The position numbers and the translations under genes are program-made. This document shows positions 1 to 6,103 of a DNA stretch of 7,843 bases, in pieces. Position 1 is the first letter of the stretch. Each line of letters begins with the position of its first letter. The DNA is from Avichristensenella sp031549105. GTDB taxonomy: Bacteria > Bacillota > Clostridia > Christensenellales > Aristaeellaceae. Location: positions 1 to 7,843 of the forward strand of contig JAVBQK010000154.1 of assembly GCA_031549105.1 (NCBI GenBank), written 5' to 3'. The notes below the pieces were generated by a model that saw only the letters and a program-made list of their open reading frames with translations, searched no databases and was not told the DNA's origin.

Positions 1-12
1 ACTTTGGCTTCT

Positions 13-81
13 TTGTCAAGGTCGGGTTGTATTTTGACGGCATCCGGATTGCCGCCAAAATCTCCACCCTTCCCTTGACAA
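13..81. repeat. Nested imperfect palindrome upstream of the cyclase gene
   Basis: Three concentric arms pair. The outer arms TTGTCAAGG (13-21) and CCTTGACAA (73-81) are perfect reverse complements. A 4-bp middle stem joins 24-27 and 66-69. The inner arms 31-42 and 50-61 form 12 positions with one A-C mismatch (37/55) around a 7-base loop, TCCGGAT. On minus-strand RNA the mismatch becomes a U-G pair, so the structure is slightly better on that strand. No T-tract follows on either strand, so it is not an ordinary intrinsic terminator. It could be a leader structure, an operator region or a small palindromic repeat element. The pairing is seen directly; the role is unknown. Confidence 0.5.
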
Positions 82-147
82 CACATGATCTGCTTCCGAC
101 TCTCGGGTCGGGGAGATCGACATTATTATACTAGGAGGAAATGCATC

Positions 148-834
148 ATGGAACCTATTTATGAACTGAACGGTTATCGCGTGGTAGATTTGACGAAGGT
201 GCTCGATCCGAAGACCGAGAGCCGTCGCTGCCATCTTATTCGCTACAACACGGGCGGCCCGATTCCAGATTATCATACCGCACTGGATTTGACCAGCCAC
301 CTCGGTACGCACTGCGAGTGCCCATATCATCATTTTGAAGATGGCGCATCCGTCGGTGACCTGCCGCTGACCACGTTCATGGGCAGAGCGATCTATGTAA
401 CGCTCGATCTGCCGCAGAACCACCAGATTACCGGTGCGGATCTGGAAGCGGCGATTGGCGACCGCGTGAAGGGAGGCGACATCGTCATTCTGGATAGTCC
501 GCACAAGATTCCGCCGTTCACTCCGCTCACCAATACGCCGGACGACCATCGTTTGGTGATTGGTGAAGACAGCGCGAACTGGTTTGCTGCCAAGAACGTG
601 AAATGTGTCGCCTTTGGCGACGGTGTGTCCATTGAGGACTGCGAAGCGAATGTGAAGCCGTTCCACGATATCTTGATGGAAAAGAATATTGTCTTCCTTG
701 AGGTACTCAAGAATTTGGAGCATCTCAAACAGGATACCTTCTTCATGAGCTATGCTGCGCTGCCTATTGTGGGCGCGGACTCCTGCCCAGTGCGCGCGTA
801 TGCGATTGAAGGCCTGCCGGGATTTGAGCGATAA
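148..834 (+). CDS. Cyclase-family metal-dependent hydrolase (kynurenine-formamidase-like)
   Basis: This 228-residue protein belongs to the cyclase / arylformamidase family, whose members hydrolyse amide or ester bonds with a bound divalent metal, usually in the cytoplasm. The family signature HxGTHxDxPxH appears at residues 51-61 as HLGTHCECPYH, with Glu57 in place of the usual Asp. The later His and Glu typical of the family are present at His173 and Glu185, so the active site looks complete. The length is slightly above the usual 200-220. The start at 148 is chosen because AGGAGG lies at 133-138; an in-frame ATG at 85 lacks a ribosome binding site and would add an unrelated 21-residue tail. 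A TATACT at 127-132 is too close to the start, with no matching -35, to be called a promoter. GC content is visibly lower than in the downstream sugar operon. The substrate is not predictable: the family includes kynurenine formamidase and several other hydrolases. It is separated from the sugar operon by about 420 bp and may be functionally unrelated. Confidence 0.88.
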   Translation: MEPIYELNGYRVVDLTKVLDPKTESRRCHLIRYNTGGPIPDYHTALDLTSHLGTHCECPYHHFEDGASVGDLPLTTFMGRAIYVTLDLPQNHQITGADLEAAIGDRVKGGDIVILDSPHKIPPFTPLTNTPDDHRLVIGEDSANWFAAKNVKCVAFGDGVSIEDCEANVKPFHDILMEKNIVFLEVLKNLEHLKQDTFFMSYAALPIVGADSCPVRAYAIEGLPGFER

Positions 835-857
835 TCAACCGCATATAGGTGGGAGGT

Positions 858-918
858 ATAGTCAGTCAACCTCAAAAAGATCTGCTCGTAGCGGTTCGTT
901 TTGGGGTTGATTGACTAT
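858..918 (+). repeat. Long stem-loop after the cyclase gene
   Basis: The arms 858-877 and 899-918 pair over all 20 positions, with 18 Watson-Crick pairs and two G-U pairs (865/911 and 872/904) when read as plus-strand RNA. The loop is 21 nt (878-898) and contains GCT-CGT-AGC, which could form a small inner hairpin. It begins 23 nt after the cyclase stop codon. It has no T-run after the right arm, so intrinsic termination is doubtful. It may protect the 3' end of the cyclase mRNA, act as a processing site, or be a remnant of a palindromic mobile repeat. Confidence 0.6.
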
Positions 919-924
919 GGTCAA
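911..924. promoter_or_regulatory. Palindromic Crp/FNR-like site, TTGAC-N4-GTCAA
   Basis: TTGAC at 911-915 and GTCAA at 920-924 form a perfect two-fold site with a 4-bp spacer (TATG). The geometry matches that of Crp/FNR-family boxes, whose FNR consensus is TTGAT-N4-ATCAA. Its left half overlaps the right arm of the 858-918 hairpin, so the two structures would compete. It lies about 180 bp upstream of the -35 of the transporter promoter. Binding is an inference from shape only; no such regulator is encoded in the window. Confidence 0.3.
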
Positions 925-1105
925 ACGAATCCAAACTACCGGCTGCAAGTGTCAAACTTCTCTGTGCTATAAGCAAGGTGAATGTAAAATCTCCCGTCGT
1001 GGGTGTCAAGTCCTGCCGACATATTCACACTCCTTGACAGTAGCATTTCCCGCACTTGTCGAATGCGAGCAATTTGTCCGAAGTAAACCAATCAGCCCAT
1101 CTCAA

Positions 1106-1135
1106 TTGACAGGACATTACCCTAGTTGTTATAAT
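1106..1135 (+). promoter_or_regulatory. Sigma-70-type promoter of the sugar transporter operon
   Basis: A perfect -35 box TTGACA (1106-1111) and a perfect -10 box TATAAT (1130-1135) are separated by 18 bp. An extended -10 TG is at 1127-1128. The start of transcription should lie near 1142, giving a 5' leader of about 113 nt before the binding-protein start at 1255. Such a consensus promoter implies high basal strength, so control by repression or in the leader would be expected if the operon is inducible. Confidence 0.8.
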
Positions 1136-1198
1136 TCACACAGTCACGAATTGAGCAATTTGAATATTTTTTGTCTTATTTCTTGACCCATAAATCCA

Positions 1199-1228
1199 AT
1201 TGCAATGCCTGAGAGACAGGCATTCAAT
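1199..1228. promoter_or_regulatory. Leader palindrome, candidate operator or RNA hairpin
   Basis: AATGCCTG (1204-1211) and CAGGCATT (1217-1224) are perfect reverse complements around AGAGA. The stem extends by four pairs (ATTG 1199-1202 with CAAT 1225-1228) across a single bulged C1203, giving 12 pairs in all. It sits downstream of the predicted transcription start and just before the ribosome binding site. It fits either a repressor operator acting as a roadblock or an mRNA stem affecting stability or translation. Confidence 0.5.
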
Positions 1229-1254
1229 ACATGAAAGGAAAGGGGAACCATTCA

Positions 1255-2235
1255 ATGAAAAAGCTGGTATCTGTCCTGCTCGCGCTAGCCCTTATGCTCA
1301 CGGCGCTGGCCGGTGCGGCCCTCGCGGAGGACAAAATCCGCGTCGGTTTCGCCAATATCAATGAAAAAGGCTCCTTCGGCAAAATGGTGCTGCAGAACAT
1401 GAAGGATGTGGCCGCCGAGCGCGGGTATGACATCATCTGCGTGGACAACAACTCCGACGGCGCGACCGCGGTCGCCAACGCCGACACGCTCCTTGCGATG
1501 GACATCGACTACATGATCGAGTTCAACGTGGACCAGTCGGTCGCCCCGGTAATCATGGAGAAGTTCAACGCCGCCGAAATCCCGGTTGTTGCCATTGATA
1601 TCCGCCATGAAGGCGCGACCTTCTTCGGCGCGGACAACGCCTGGGCGGGCACGCTGGCTGGCGAGACCGCAGGCGAGTGGATCCAGGCGAACTGGGACGG
1701 CAAAGTGGATTATGTCGTGCTGATCATCCAGCCGGTATCCGGTCCCGCCGTTGCGCCGCGCGTCGCGATGTTCCCGGAAGGGCTCAGGAACGCCGGCATC
1801 GAGTTTGAAGATTCGGTCATCGTAGAGATCGACGGCCAGAATGACGCCCAGTACACCCAGGCCCGGTTTGCCGACTTCCTGCTTGCGCACCCGGATGCCA
1901 AGCGTGTGGCCGTCGCTACAATCAACGACGTAGCCGCCAGTGGCGTCTATGCGGCCGCCGAGACCGCCAACCGCGCCGATCAGATCGTGCTGGTCAGCCA
2001 GAACTGCACCGCGGACTTCGTGGAACCGATGTACGCCGCCGATGGCAAGACCAACTGGATTTCCTCCATTGCATATTTCCCCAACCGCTACGGCGAGTTT
2101 GTCTTCAACATCATCGATAAAATGGTCGCGGGCGAAGAAGTGCCGGCGGATAACTTCATCGACCACCTGGCGATCACCTGGGACAACATCGCCGAATGGT
2201 ACCCGATCGATAACCTGCCCTGGAAGGGACTCTAA
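1255..2235 (+). CDS. Sugar ABC transporter substrate-binding protein (RbsB-like)
   Basis: This 326-residue secreted protein is a periplasmic-binding-protein type 1 family member (Peripla_BP_4, ribose-binding-like) that captures a monosaccharide for the importer encoded downstream. Residues 1-24 form a signal peptide: MKKL, a Leu/Ala-rich core and an Ala-x-Ala site (AALA before Glu25). There is no lipobox cysteine, which is unusual if the host has a single membrane, because free binding proteins would diffuse away. The mature part begins with the typical beta strand KIRVGFANI, and further on carries DNNSDG and FFGADNAWAG, in the positions where the family has its hinge and sugar-contacting segments. 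The start at 1255 is chosen over an in-frame ATG at 1231 because a purine-rich site, AAAGGAAAGGGG, lies at 1234-1245 and the signal peptide begins at the second Met. It is the first gene of the operon, under the promoter at 1106-1135. Family assignment is firm; the sugar is not known. Confidence 0.92.
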   Translation: MKKLVSVLLALALMLTALAGAALAEDKIRVGFANINEKGSFGKMVLQNMKDVAAERGYDIICVDNNSDGATAVANADTLLAMDIDYMIEFNVDQSVAPVIMEKFNAAEIPVVAIDIRHEGATFFGADNAWAGTLAGETAGEWIQANWDGKVDYVVLIIQPVSGPAVAPRVAMFPEGLRNAGIEFEDSVIVEIDGQNDAQYTQARFADFLLAHPDAKRVAVATINDVAASGVYAAAETANRADQIVLVSQNCTADFVEPMYAADGKTNWISSIAYFPNRYGEFVFNIIDKMVAGEEVPADNFIDHLAITWDNIAEWYPIDNLPWKGL

Positions 2236-2255
2236 TACGCTACTCGCGCGTCATT

Positions 2256-2310
2256 GGGGGACATAACTCCCCCTCTCCCGTGCCGGCCGGCGTGTCCGGC
2301 CGGCACGTTT
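2256..2310 (+). terminator. Tandem intergenic stem-loops, probable partial terminator
   Basis: Two hairpins lie between the binding-protein and ATPase genes. The first pairs GGGGGA (2256-2261) with TCCCCC (2268-2273). The second is a perfect 12-bp GC-rich stem (2279-2290 with 2296-2307) around the loop CGTGT, followed by only TTT (2308-2310). The short T-run suggests weak termination or 3' protection. In ABC operons such structures commonly raise binding-protein mRNA relative to the membrane components; that role is inferred here. Confidence 0.65.
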
Positions 2311-2325
2311 GATTCTCATTGGGCG

Positions 2326-2334
2326 AGGAGGTGA
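2326..2334 (+). promoter_or_regulatory. Ribosome binding site deciding the ATPase start
   Basis: AGGAGGTGA matches the anti-Shine-Dalgarno sequence over nine bases. It lies five bases before TTG at 2340, which is therefore the best start. The in-frame TTG at 2319 lies upstream of this box, and the GTG at 2331 falls inside it, so both are poor alternatives. Confidence 0.75.
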
Positions 2335-2339
2335 GGCGC

Positions 2340-3827
2340 TTGCAAGCGCGGGAAGTTGTGCTGCGCGCCACCGGCATTTCCAAGGAGTTTCCGGGTGTGA
2401 AGGCGCTCACGAATGTGGACTTCGAGGTGCGGCGGGGCGAGGTGGTCGCACTGCTGGGCGAGAATGGCGCGGGCAAGTCCACGCTGATCAAGATACTCTC
2501 CGGCGTCTATTCGCTGGATACCGGATCGATCGAGCTGATGGGGAAGCCCGTGCGTTTCCATAGGCCGTCCGACGCGAAGGCCGCGGGCATTGGCATCATC
2601 CACCAGGAGCTGAACTACGTCGCCACCGTCTCCGTCGCGGAGAACATCTACATGGGCGAGATTCCCAAGAAGGGAATGTTCGTCGATTACAAAAAGATGT
2701 ACAGCGGCGCGCGGGAGATCATGTCGCGAATCGGCCTCGTGATTGACCCGAAAACCCCAATCGGCCAGTGTACGGTGGCGCAGAAGCAGCTCATTGAGAT
2801 CGCGAAGGTCATTGCTGGCGAGGTGAAGGTCCTCATCATGGACGAACCCACGTCCGCGCTTAACGATGTCGAGACCGAAAACCTGTTCCGCTTCATTGAT
2901 AAGGCTTCGGCGGAAGGCATCGCGATTATCTACATCTCGCACAAGCTGGACGAGATATTCCGGCTGGCGGACCGGGTGGTCGTGCTGCGCGACGGCTGCG
3001 TGACGGGCCAGCTGGACGTACCCACCGCGACGCGCGAGAAGCTGATTGCCACGATGGTCGGCCGCACGCTTACCGACATGTACCCCAAGACGAAGACCGA
3101 GCCGGGCGAGGTGGCGCTGGAGGTCAAAAACCTGGTCAATGAAGCGCTTCGCGATGTCAGCTTCACCGCGCGCAAGGGCGAGATATTCGGCATATACGGC
3201 CTGTTAGGCTCTGGCCATCAGGACCTGGGCGCGGCAATTTTCGGGCAGACGATCGTGCACGGCGGCGAGATACACGTCGATGGGAAAAAGGTGCGCATCA
3301 AAACCCCGCTGGACGCGCTCCAGTACGGCGTCGCGTATGTACCAGCCGAGCGCAAGACAGAGGGTTTAGTGCTCAACAACAGCGTGCGCGTCAACATCAT
3401 GGCGTCCTATTACGCAAAGAGGCGCCGGAGCCCCTTCACCAGCCGCAAGACGGAAAAAACCGTAACCGACAAATGGATCAAAAGCCTGTCGATCAAGACA
3501 CCGGGACCTGAGACAAAGTGCGAAACGCTCTCGGGCGGCAACCAGCAGAAGGTCGTGCTGTCCAAGTGCCTGGAGCTGTCCCCGGATGTGATGATCCTCA
3601 ACGAGCCCACGCGCGGCATCGATGTGGGCGCGAAGTCAGAGATATACAGGATTCTCGACGACCTGTGCAAGCGGGGCAAGTGCGTGATCATGATCACGTC
3701 GGAAATGCCGGAGCTGCTGACGATGTCCGCCCGCATCATGGTGATGCACGGAGGCAAGATCAGCGGCTTGCTCAGCGCCGGGGAAGCGACGCAGGAAAAT
3801 GTGCTGCAATACGCCATTGGAGGGTGA
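2340..3827 (+). CDS. Sugar ABC transporter ATP-binding protein, two-domain (RbsA/MglA type)
   Basis: This 495-residue protein (from the TTG start) has two fused ABC ATPase domains, the layout of RbsA, MglA and XylG, and powers import through the permease encoded next. In the first domain Walker A is GENGAGKST (40-48), the Q-loop Gln is residue 89, the signature is degenerate (TVAQKQ, 145-150), Walker B is VLIMDEP (164-170) with Glu169, and the switch His is 201. The second domain has a degenerate Walker A (GLLGSGHQD, 287-295, no Lys), an intact LSGGN signature (397-401) and Walker B VMILNEP (417-423) with Asn421 where Asp is common. This asymmetry, with one functional ATP site of each half type, is normal for the family. 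The length is typical. The stop codon is 3 bp before the permease start, and the sequence GGAGGGTGA at the 3' end serves as its ribosome binding site, so the two are translationally coupled. Substrate identity cannot be read from this subunit. Confidence 0.95.
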   Translation: MQAREVVLRATGISKEFPGVKALTNVDFEVRRGEVVALLGENGAGKSTLIKILSGVYSLDTGSIELMGKPVRFHRPSDAKAAGIGIIHQELNYVATVSVAENIYMGEIPKKGMFVDYKKMYSGAREIMSRIGLVIDPKTPIGQCTVAQKQLIEIAKVIAGEVKVLIMDEPTSALNDVETENLFRFIDKASAEGIAIIYISHKLDEIFRLADRVVVLRDGCVTGQLDVPTATREKLIATMVGRTLTDMYPKTKTEPGEVALEVKNLVNEALRDVSFTARKGEIFGIYGLLGSGHQDLGAAIFGQTIVHGGEIHVDGKKVRIKTPLDALQYGVAYVPAERKTEGLVLNNSVRVNIMASYYAKRRRSPFTSRKTEKTVTDKWIKSLSIKTPGPETKCETLSGGNQQKVVLSKCLELSPDVMILNEPTRGIDVGAKSEIYRILDDLCKRGKCVIMITSEMPELLTMSARIMVMHGGKISGLLSAGEATQENVLQYAIGG

Positions 3828-3830
3828 CCT

Positions 3831-4832
3831 ATGGAAATGGAACAGAACCAACCGACGGGCCTTGGCACCCGGCTGAGGAGGACGTTTTCCTCCGGCGACG
3901 CGTCGTCGCTGCTCACGGTTTCGACCGCGCTGGTGGTGCTGATCGTCTTTTTCTCGCTCGCTTCGAAATATTTCTTTAGCGTTACCGTCTTCCTGAACAT
4001 CGGCATGTACGCGGCCATCATGGGCACGCTCGCCTGCTCGATGACGTTCATCAACGTTTCGGGCAACATCGACATTTCGGGCGGATCGCAGATTGCCGTG
4101 GTCGGCATGGTGACGGCGGTGCTCATCCGCAGCGGCGCGGTACCGCTGTGGATTGCGGTGCTACTGGGCGTGCTGACCGGCACGCTGTGCGGCGCGATCA
4201 ACGGCTTTTTCATCACCACCATTAAGGTGAACGCGTTCATCACCACCATCGCGACGATGCAGATGTTTAGGGGCATCGCGTACCTGATCTCCAAGGGACA
4301 GACGCTTGTCATCACCGACCAGGTGTTCAAGTTCATCGGCCGCGGCTACCTCGGCCAGATCCCGTTCACGCTGGTGCTGCTGCTGGTGTTCTACGTCATC
4401 TTTCATATCTTATCCAAATACACCGTCTTTGGCCGCACGGTGTACATGATCGGCGGAAACCCGCAGGCCAGCTTCCTTTCGGGCATCAAGGTGCAGAAGA
4501 CGAAATTCCTGCTCTACGCGCTCAACGGCACGATGGCCGGGTTCGCGGGCGTGATGCTTGCCAGCCAATCGGGCGCGGGCCTGCCGATGGCGGCGCAGAA
4601 CACGAACATGCAGGCACTGTCGGCGGTCATCCTGGGCGGCGCGGGCCTTTCGGGCGGGCGCGGCACCATCGTTGGCACGCTGATTGGCGTCATGGTGCTC
4701 TGCACGCTCAACACCGGCATGACGATGCTGTCGATCAGCTCGTTCTGGCAGGACGTAATCGTGGGCCTGGTGTTGCTCCTGTCGGTATCGATCGACGCGA
4801 TCAAGAGCGGCAGCCTTAAACGGAAAATATAG
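3831..4832 (+). CDS. Sugar ABC transporter permease (RbsC-like)
   Basis: This 333-residue integral membrane protein is a BPD_transp_2 family permease that probably dimerises to form the import channel. The N-terminal 25 residues are polar and cytoplasmic-looking, and about eight to ten hydrophobic segments follow, beginning near residues 27-48. Family motifs are GNIDISGGS (78-86) and IGGNPQASFLSGI (207-219), the latter in the cytoplasmic loop typical of this family. LGGAGLSGGRGTIVGT (268-283) is also characteristic. The start ATG follows the ATPase stop by 3 bp and uses the GGAGGGTGA box at 3819-3827. The stop codon is one base before the next start, so the mutarotase is almost certainly on the same transcript. 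Length and motifs are normal for the family. Confidence 0.94.
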   Translation: MEMEQNQPTGLGTRLRRTFSSGDASSLLTVSTALVVLIVFFSLASKYFFSVTVFLNIGMYAAIMGTLACSMTFINVSGNIDISGGSQIAVVGMVTAVLIRSGAVPLWIAVLLGVLTGTLCGAINGFFITTIKVNAFITTIATMQMFRGIAYLISKGQTLVITDQVFKFIGRGYLGQIPFTLVLLLVFYVIFHILSKYTVFGRTVYMIGGNPQASFLSGIKVQKTKFLLYALNGTMAGFAGVMLASQSGAGLPMAAQNTNMQALSAVILGGAGLSGGRGTIVGTLIGVMVLCTLNTGMTMLSISSFWQDVIVGLVLLLSVSIDAIKSGSLKRKI

Positions 4833-4833
4833 C

Positions 4834-5145
4834 ATGCAGCGCAAGAGCTTTGTACTTCAGCTGGCCCCCGGCATGAAGGCGGAGTACGTGCGCCGCCACC
4901 GGGAAATATGGCCGGAAATGGCGGAGATGCTCCGCGAGGCGGGCATACGCAACTACTCCATCTGGTGGTACCGCGACCTGCTGTTTGGGTACTACGAGAG
5001 CGATGATCTGGAGCGGGCGGAGGCATTCAAGGCGCGAAGCCCGGTACAGGCCCGGTGGAACGCGTACATGAAGGGCCTGATCGCCTACGAGGAGGCGGGC
5101 GGTGCTCGCCTGCCCGCACCGGAGATGGTTTTCTTCCAGGCGTAG
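4834..5145 (+). CDS. rhaM: L-rhamnose mutarotase family protein
   Basis: This 103-residue cytoplasmic protein matches the RhaM/YiiL family, dimeric ferredoxin-like enzymes that interconvert the alpha and beta anomers of L-rhamnose so that the isomerase receives the right form. The core YVRRHREIWPEM (18-29) carries Tyr18 and His22, the same positions as the catalytic pair I recall from the E. coli enzyme. NYSIWWYRDLLFGYYE (40-55) is the family's central strand pair. The segment ARWNAYM (73-79) has Trp75 followed by Asn, where E. coli has two adjacent Trp residues. This may alter sugar recognition. The length is typical (about 104). The gene starts one base after the permease stop with only a weak purine stretch (GGAAAA), so translational coupling is likely. 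The rhamnose assignment is by family; a related 6-deoxy-sugar is possible, and the gene symbol should be read as family-level. Confidence 0.85.
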   Translation: MQRKSFVLQLAPGMKAEYVRRHREIWPEMAEMLREAGIRNYSIWWYRDLLFGYYESDDLERAEAFKARSPVQARWNAYMKGLIAYEEAGGARLPAPEMVFFQA

Positions 5146-5147
5146 GA

Positions 5148-6020
5148 CTATCTGGGCCTGCGGTAAAAGCTGGGGTTGTTGCCGGTCTTCTGCTTAAAGA
5201 GCTTGGAGAAGTGGCTGATGTTGCCCGCGCCGGTCATCTCCGCAATCTCGGTGATGGGGATGTCGGTCGTCTCCAGCAGCTCAATCGCCCGGGCAATGCG
5301 GCAGGCAATCAGGTATTGGTGCAGCGTTTTGCCGGTGCTCAGCAGCATCTGCTTGTTCAGGTAATTGGGGTGGTAGCTGAACTGGCGGCCTAGGTCCGCG
5401 TTGGTCAGCGCCTTGCTGGAATGGGCCTGCACATAGGCGATTACCTGATCGACCAGCGAGCTGTCCCCGGTGATTTCACTCTGCGACAGCGCCAAGCCCC
5501 TGGCAACGTTTGACAGCACCGAGCCCATCAGCCCCGAGAGCCGTTCGCGCCAGAAGAGCTTCCGGGCGGTGTACTCGCGCCGCATCTCCAGCAGCTCGTC
5601 CTCGATGGCCTGCATGGAGCTGAGGAAGATGGGCCCATCCAGCATCTCCGCATCGGCAAAGTGGATAAGCTCCGTGGCGTCCTTCAGCGCGAAGAAGTCC
5701 GTGCGGTCCGGCGGGATCGGGTAGTCCCGGTCACGAAAGTGCTGCGTATAGTCGAAGTTGACGCACAGGAACTGCATGCCGCCCTCGCCGGTCTCCATCC
5801 GGTAGTCTACGTTCGGCTGCCAGAGCACCATGCGGCCGTTGGAAACGGAATACGCCCGGTCTTCGATGAAGACTGTGCCCTCGCCCCGGTAGACGTAGAA
5901 AAGCCTGCAATCGTAGGAACGGGTGAACGCCGGGTACTCACTCGGTCGAATGTTCAGCAGCTGCACATGGCGAACGAACGGATGGATATCCATCAGCGAA
6001 AGTTCATACCGGGGAATCAT
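5148..6020 (-). CDS. AraC-family transcriptional regulator
   Basis: This 290-residue protein is an AraC/XylS-type regulator. An N-terminal cupin-like sensing domain (about residues 20-100, with YRGEGTVFI and the following strands) precedes a C-terminal double helix-turn-helix DNA-binding domain (about 190-290). The latter shows ALTNADLGRQFSYHPNYLNK (first HTH) and ITEIAEMTGAGNISHFSKLF leading to FYRR (second HTH), the classic family pattern. The start at 6020 is chosen over an in-frame ATG at 6110 because the longer form would occupy nearly all of the control region before the isomerase gene, and a G-rich ribosome site (GGGGG) lies just upstream of 6020. It diverges from the isomerase gene and converges on the mutarotase gene, the usual position for the regulator of a sugar pathway. 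It probably responds to the imported sugar or an intermediate; targets and ligand are inferred, not shown. Confidence 0.92.
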   Translation of the reverse strand: MIPRYELSLMDIHPFVRHVQLLNIRPSEYPAFTRSYDCRLFYVYRGEGTVFIEDRAYSVSNGRMVLWQPNVDYRMETGEGGMQFLCVNFDYTQHFRDRDYPIPPDRTDFFALKDATELIHFADAEMLDGPIFLSSMQAIEDELLEMRREYTARKLFWRERLSGLMGSVLSNVARGLALSQSEITGDSSLVDQVIAYVQAHSSKALTNADLGRQFSYHPNYLNKQMLLSTGKTLHQYLIACRIARAIELLETTDIPITEIAEMTGAGNISHFSKLFKQKTGNNPSFYRRPR

Positions 6021-6053
6021 CGCAAAACCCCCGCAGTGTTTATTTTGGACAAC

Positions 6054-6071
6054 AGGGCATTGCCCTTGCCC
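6054..6071. promoter_or_regulatory. Palindrome and tandem repeat, candidate regulator site
   Basis: AGGGCA-T-TGCCCT (6054-6066) is a perfect 13-bp palindrome, and TTGCCC occurs twice in tandem at 6060-6071. The site lies between the AraC-type gene and the isomerase gene. It falls close to the predicted transcription start of the regulator, so a protein bound here could control both genes. AraC-family proteins usually bind direct repeats, which the tandem TTGCCC could represent, but six-base units are short for that family. Confidence 0.35.
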
Positions 6072-6074
6072 CTT

Positions 6075-6103
6075 ATTAAAGCATAAGACGGACGGCGTAT
6101 CAA
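6075..6103 (-). promoter_or_regulatory. Promoter of the AraC-type regulator
   Basis: On the minus strand TTGATA (6103-6098) and TTTAAT (6080-6075) are separated by exactly 17 bp. Transcription would begin near 6068 and give a leader of about 48 nt to the start at 6020. No comparably good promoter is seen for the divergent isomerase gene: TATCAT at 6105-6110 lacks a -35 and lies too near the ribosome binding site, and TTGCCC (6060-6065) with CATAAG (6082-6087) is weak. This fits a regulator-dependent isomerase promoter. Confidence 0.5.

Larger units (their letters stand above)
835..1254 (+). other. Long non-coding region with hairpin, TTGAC words and operon promoter
   Basis: This 420-bp stretch separates the cyclase gene from the transporter operon. 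It becomes steadily AT-rich toward 1140-1200. It holds a large hairpin (858-918), a TTGAC-N4-GTCAA palindrome (911-924), several TTGACA hexamers on both strands (950-955 minus, 1004-1009 minus, 1034-1039 plus, 1106-1111 plus), the consensus promoter at 1106-1135, and a palindrome at 1199-1228. A 91-codon open frame (TTG at 911 or ATG at 917, stop at 1186) has no ribosome binding site and contains the promoter, so I do not call it a gene. Confidence 0.7.

Noticed and set aside
3..131. Open frame from the left edge to a stop at 132-134, possibly the tail of an upstream gene
   Set aside because: The sequence is dominated by the nested palindrome and shows no recognisable protein end; the frame is too short to judge.
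75..132. Promoter made of TTGACA (75-80) and TATACT (127-132) for the cyclase gene
   Set aside because: The spacing of 46 bp is far too long, and TATACT abuts the ribosome binding site, leaving almost no leader.
911..1186. A 91-codon open frame with five Cys in its N-terminal third
   Set aside because: It has no ribosome binding site, starts inside the 858-918 hairpin and contains the transporter promoter. The Cys spacing matches no family I recognise. Most likely a chance frame.
3198..3224. Second ATPase domain lacks the Walker A lysine
   Set aside because: This degeneracy is normal for RbsA/MglA-type fused ATPases and does not indicate a broken gene.
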